Of a stretch of DNA of 41,950 nucleotides, positions 39,022 to 41,950 are shown piece after piece (within the stretch, counting starts at the first letter, position 1; each line of letters begins with the position of its first letter). The notes below the pieces were generated by a model that was given only the letters and a program-made list of their open reading frames with translations, was not told the origin of the DNA and searched no databases. A program made the translations under genes and the position numbers. The DNA comes from Hyphomicrobiales bacterium (lineage in GTDB: Bacteria; Pseudomonadota; Alphaproteobacteria; Rhizobiales; Rhizobiaceae): contig JAFKJW010000193.1 of NCBI GenBank assembly GCA_017305925.1, positions 1 to 41,950 on the forward strand, read 5' to 3'.

Positions 39022-39312
39022 GTGAACGACGTCGACGCCCGCGCCGTGGCGGTTTTCGGGGGATTTCAGGGCGAATTCCGAAAGGTCCACCGAGCCGCAT
39101 ACGAGCCCGTCCAGTTGGATGGGGTAGCGAGAATCTATGACACCGCGGCTGAGGCGGAAACTGCTGCCTGGCGTGCCCTGAAGGCTCACCTTTGCGGAGA
39201 GATCGTGCGGAGCGGAGACAAGGCCAGCGCCGCGCGCAGCCAAGCCGAGGAGCTTTTCGGGAAAGTCTTCCCCGGCAAGGGGCGGAAGCCGGTTGAGGTT
39301 GTGCGGCGATGA
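39022..39312 (+). CDS. Phage protein, unknown
   Basis: 96 residues, GTG start with GGAGG seven bases upstream. The pattern VAVFGGFQGEFRKVHRAAYE begins it and the rest is helical (AAEAETAAWRALKAHLCGEI). No family recognised. It overlaps the PP-loop gene as ATGA, so the two are coupled. Together with the PP-loop protein it resumes the rightward operon after the counter-oriented gene. Confidence 0.65.
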   Translation: MNDVDARAVAVFGGFQGEFRKVHRAAYEPVQLDGVARIYDTAAEAETAAWRALKAHLCGEIVRSGDKASAARSQAEELFGKVFPGKGRKPVEVVRR

Positions 39313-40232
39313 CGTTCCGGCTTGAACCGCCACCAGCGCCAAAGAGCGCCCGCATCCGCCGTGGCGGCTGGTCATGGGGGCAGGTCGAAGGTGTTCGGCA
39401 TCGCTCCCTATCGCTCGGCGCCGGCATCCAGTCGTCCACCCTTGTCATGATGATGGTGACCGGCGATTTGCCGTGGGTGGATTCGATCCTGTTTGCTGAC
39501 ACGGGCGACGAGAGCATCAGGACGCTCGAGCATCTGGATTGGCTCGAAGGACAGGTAAAACTCCACACGAATGGTCGCGTCGAAATCCATCGGGTCGGTC
39601 GTGGCGGTCGCCTTTCCGATCGCATCCGCAATCGCGCTGCCGGCCGTGGCGTCATCAACAATGATCGGTTCGTGTCGGCGCCTTTCTATACCGAAGGCCG
39701 GAAGGGCAAGCGGAACGGTGCCGGAGGCCAGGGTAAGAGACAGTGCACGAGGGAGTTCAAGCTTGAGCCGCTAGACCGCGCCAGGCGCGGTCTGCTGGGA
39801 TACCGGCCGCGACAACGTATTCCAGCCGGATCGGTAGAAGTCTGGATTGGAATCTCGACCGACGAGGTCGTTCGCGCGGGCGCGGCATTCTCGCCTTGGC
39901 AAATCAATCGGTATCCTCTCCTCGAAATGCGCATGTCACGACAGGATTGCGTGGCATGGCTGGAGAGCCACGGCTTTCCGGTTCCTCCAAAGTCAGCTTG
40001 TGTGTTCTGCCCCTATCGGTCGAATGCCGAATGGCGCTGGCTCCGCGACAATGATCCGCAGGGGTGGGCCGACGCACTGGAGATCGACAGACTAATTCGC
40101 AACACGCCCGGTATGCGCGAGCGCGAGTTCCTGCATCGCGACCGCGTGCCGCTCGCCGAGGTAGACCTGTCTACCGACGAAGAACGCGGACAGGGCATGC
40201 TCATGGTCTGCGACGCGGGGTGCGGTCTCTGA
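39309..40232 (+). CDS. PP-loop (PAPS reductase/QueC-like) phage protein
   Basis: 307 residues. Near the N-terminus RSLSLGAGIQSSTLVMMMVT is the SxGxxSS PP-loop that activates substrates with ATP; FADTGDESIRTLEHLDWL follows, as in PAPS reductase-like proteins. KRQCTREFKLEPL and SACVFCPYRSNAEW hold cysteines that may bind Fe-S or zinc. Phage relatives are usually called PAPS reductase-like or DndC-like. In an operon with a DpdA-like gene, a role in base modification is possible. Substrate is unknown. Confidence 0.78.
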   Translation: MTFRLEPPPAPKSARIRRGGWSWGQVEGVRHRSLSLGAGIQSSTLVMMMVTGDLPWVDSILFADTGDESIRTLEHLDWLEGQVKLHTNGRVEIHRVGRGGRLSDRIRNRAAGRGVINNDRFVSAPFYTEGRKGKRNGAGGQGKRQCTREFKLEPLDRARRGLLGYRPRQRIPAGSVEVWIGISTDEVVRAGAAFSPWQINRYPLLEMRMSRQDCVAWLESHGFPVPPKSACVFCPYRSNAEWRWLRDNDPQGWADALEIDRLIRNTPGMREREFLHRDRVPLAEVDLSTDEERGQGMLMVCDAGCGL

Positions 40233-40233
40233 C

Positions 40234-41829
40234 ATGCCATCCTCCGACTTCAATGTCCCGATCGAGCAGGTAGCGCTGCGCGTCCTGCCGGAATTCATGG
40301 GAGAGCCGAACAAGGCTCTCTCTTCGCGTTCCGAACTGCGATGGGGCAAGAACGGCAGCCTGTCGGTCGACCTGCAGAAGAACACCTGGCACGATCACGA
40401 AGATCAGACCGGCGGCGGCGTACTCGACCTGCTCACCTCATTTCGCGGGTACAACAAGGCTGAGGCGGTCGAATGGTTGCAGGACGAGGGTTTCCTTGAG
40501 CGGAAGGAACGGCCGATCGGCGCCGCCAACGGCTCGTCGCCCCAGGGCAAGTTCGCTGGGTTCATGGACGACTGGCCCGTCGCCACCTTCGAATATTTCG
40601 ACGATCGCGGCCGGCTCGCCTATGAGGTCCTGAAATTCGCCAAGACCGCGCCTCGTCGTTATATGCAGCGCCGCAAGCACCCGGCCGGCAAGGGCTGGAT
40701 ATGGGGATTGCAGGGCGGCACCTATGGGCAGGTGAAGTCCGGAGACTGGTTCAAGGCCAAGGATGGCAAGCATTATCAGGCGGAGGAGACCTTCGAAGAT
40801 GCCATCCGCTGGCTCTACCACCGCGACGAGGTCCTGAAGGCGAAGGCCGACGGCATCACCATCTATCTATGCGAGGGCGAAAAGGACGTCGAGACCCTGC
40901 GGGCATGGGGCTTCACAGCCACCACGAACGCCGGCGGCGCGAAATACTGGTCCGATTCATTCGATGATGACCTCGCCGGCGCCGATGTCGTCATCCTTCC
41001 CGACAACGATGAACCCGGCCGATCCCGCGCCCAACTCCGCGGCGCCGGCCTGTTCGGCAAGGCGAAGTCCGTGCGCGTGCTCGATATTGCGGACCACTGG
41101 CCAGATGCCGGGGAAAAGAACGATATCACGGATTGGCAGGACAAAGCCGGGGGGACGTCCGACCGGTTCGCCGAACTAACGAGGAAGGCCAAGCCCTGGC
41201 ACCCGGAGCGCACGCGCGCCTTCGGCGCCTACTACCACGACGAGCTCGACGGACCCGGCCTGCAACTCGACTACATCATCGACGGCTGGATCTCCACGCG
41301 CGGCCGTTCCGTCTTGGGCGGCCCGTCAGGATCCGGTAAATCCTTCCTTGCTCTCCACGCTGCATATTGCATTGCCCGAGGCGTCGATTTCTTCGGCCAC
41401 CACGTCGAGCAGGGTGGCGTGATCTACCAGGCCGGCGAGGGCGGCCTCGGCATGAAGAAGCGCCAGCGCGCCTATGTGAAGCACTTCGGGGTCGACAATG
41501 CACATGACCTTCCGATCGTCGTCTTGCCGGCCAAGGTCGACCTGTTCGCCAAGGATGGCGACACGGACCGCCTCATCGACGCCATCAAGCAGGCACGCCT
41601 TACCATGAGCGCTCCGCTGCGCGCCGTCTTCATCGACACGCTGGCGACGGCCACGATCGGCGCCGACGAAAATTCCGGCAAGGACATGGGCTACGTGCTG
41701 GCCAACATCGCGCGCATCGAGGACGAGTGCGCCGTCCACGTCTGCCTGGTCCACCACATGAATGCCGAGGGCAAGAAGTTGCGCGGGCACACCTCGATCC
41801 ACGGTACGCATCCGAGGAAGGCCGCGTGA
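40234..41829 (+). pseudogene. Primase/RepA-like helicase, truncated at its 3' end
   Basis: 531 residues are left. N-terminus: a primase-like zinc/TOPRIM region (NTWHDHEDQTGGGVLDLLTS; ITIYLCEGEKDVETLRAWGF; VVILPDNDEPGRSRA). After residue 340: a RecA-like ATPase with Walker A GPSGSGKS (363-370), IYQAGEGGLGMKKRQ, VFIDTLATATIGADENSGKD and the LVHHMNAEGKKLRGHTSIHG block. Just after that block, near 41805, the expected family sequence ends abruptly and a short unrelated tail (THPRKAA) runs to a stop. IS66-type sequence starts about 40 bases on, so the gene was probably broken by an insertion or a deletion at its edge. Confidence 0.85.
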
Positions 41830-41844
41830 TCGTCGCGTGCGCGT

Positions 41845-41950
41845 GTAACGACGTCCGGCTATGATGGCAGCCGGCTCAGGCGGCCTCGGCGACTGCCGGC
41901 TTTTCGGTCTGGCACTTCCAATTCCAAGGCAGCAGCTCGTGAATGCTATT
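41845..41950 (-). mobile_element. Right-edge fragment of an IS66-family element
   Basis: The last 106 bases contain the end of a transposase gene on the minus strand and, outside it, an end sequence GTAACGACGTCCGGC that resembles the GTAA-type terminal repeats of IS66 elements. The other end is outside the window, so direct repeats and full length cannot be checked. Confidence 0.65.
41876..41950 (-). CDS. IS66 transposase (TnpC) C-terminus, partial
   Basis: 24 residues of coding sequence run in frame from the window edge to a TGA at 41876: NSIHELLPWNWKCQTEKPAV and then AEAA. The (I/L)xELLPWNW ending is characteristic of the C-terminal element of IS66 TnpC. The gene enters from the right edge and only its end is seen. 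The rest of the transposase, and the accessory tnpA/tnpB genes if present, lie outside. Confidence 0.7.
   Translation of the reverse strand, partial: NSIHELLPWNWKCQTEKPAVAEAA

Noticed and set aside
38285-39025. + strand ORF of 246 codons starting with an ATGA overlap after the methyltransferase fusion
   Set aside because: It is antisense to a minus-strand ORF with two clear membrane helices and a beta-rich domain. The + strand product lacks any domain-like pattern and is uniformly polar with low complexity at its end.
1-41950. CRISPR array or retron-like structure
   Set aside because: No direct repeats with regular unique spacers and no reverse transcriptase motif were seen anywhere. The only regular repeats are the TTCGGA set and those encoded in the methyltransferase.

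Overview
The window looks like a piece of a high-GC alphaproteobacterial chromosome of the Hyphomicrobiales type (Mesorhizobium/Aminobacter-like). The signs are the alphaproteobacterial style of LexA box (GAAC-N7-GAAC), the relatives of GcrA and CtrA, and the kinds of housekeeping genes present. This placement is by recognition, not by a search.

Positions 1-8160 are a carbohydrate-uptake and catabolism locus on the + strand. An RbsA-like double ATPase is followed by two different RbsC-type permeases (the YtfR/YtfT/YjfF layout). Then come a GH88 unsaturated uronyl hydrolase, a LacI-type regulator, an aldose 1-epimerase and a short-chain dehydrogenase. The periplasmic binding protein is not in view and is probably upstream.

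Positions 8287-16286 are chromosomal housekeeping genes: metE under a cobalamin riboswitch, icd, an uncharacterised protein, a TrmJ-type tRNA methyltransferase, murI, a DUF3008-like small protein, lipB and tRNA-Leu(GAG). Between the DUF3008-like gene and lipB lies a 28-residue hydrophobic ORF. Its promoter carries a consensus alphaproteobacterial LexA site. I regard it as the best candidate here for something undescribed: an SOS-induced membrane micropeptide comparable to Caulobacter SidA.

From the 3' end of tRNA-Leu to the right edge is a prophage in lambda-like order. A tyrosine integrase sits against the tRNA. A long, tightly coupled leftward early operon carries nucleases, a RecD-like helicase, a YqaJ exonuclease and a probable recombination partner. 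An XRE/S24 repressor is flanked by two near-identical operator regions. A rightward operon starts with a small Cro-like gene and a terminator. It then encodes relatives of GcrA and of CtrA (the latter with a degenerate receiver), a RuvC-like resolvase, a DpdA/TGT-like base-exchange protein, a C5 methyltransferase with an internal repeat array, a helicase-methyltransferase fusion, a PP-loop protein and a primase/helicase. One membrane-protein gene runs against this operon and looks like a moron. The primase/helicase is cut short near position 41805, and the last ~100 bases are the end of an IS66-type element, so the prophage is probably damaged. Structural and lysis genes, and the right attachment site, are not in the window.

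The prophage seems built to meet alphaproteobacterial cell-cycle and DNA-methylation control: two relatives of host cell-cycle regulators, two methyltransferases and a possible deazaguanine DNA modification gene all lie in one transcription unit.
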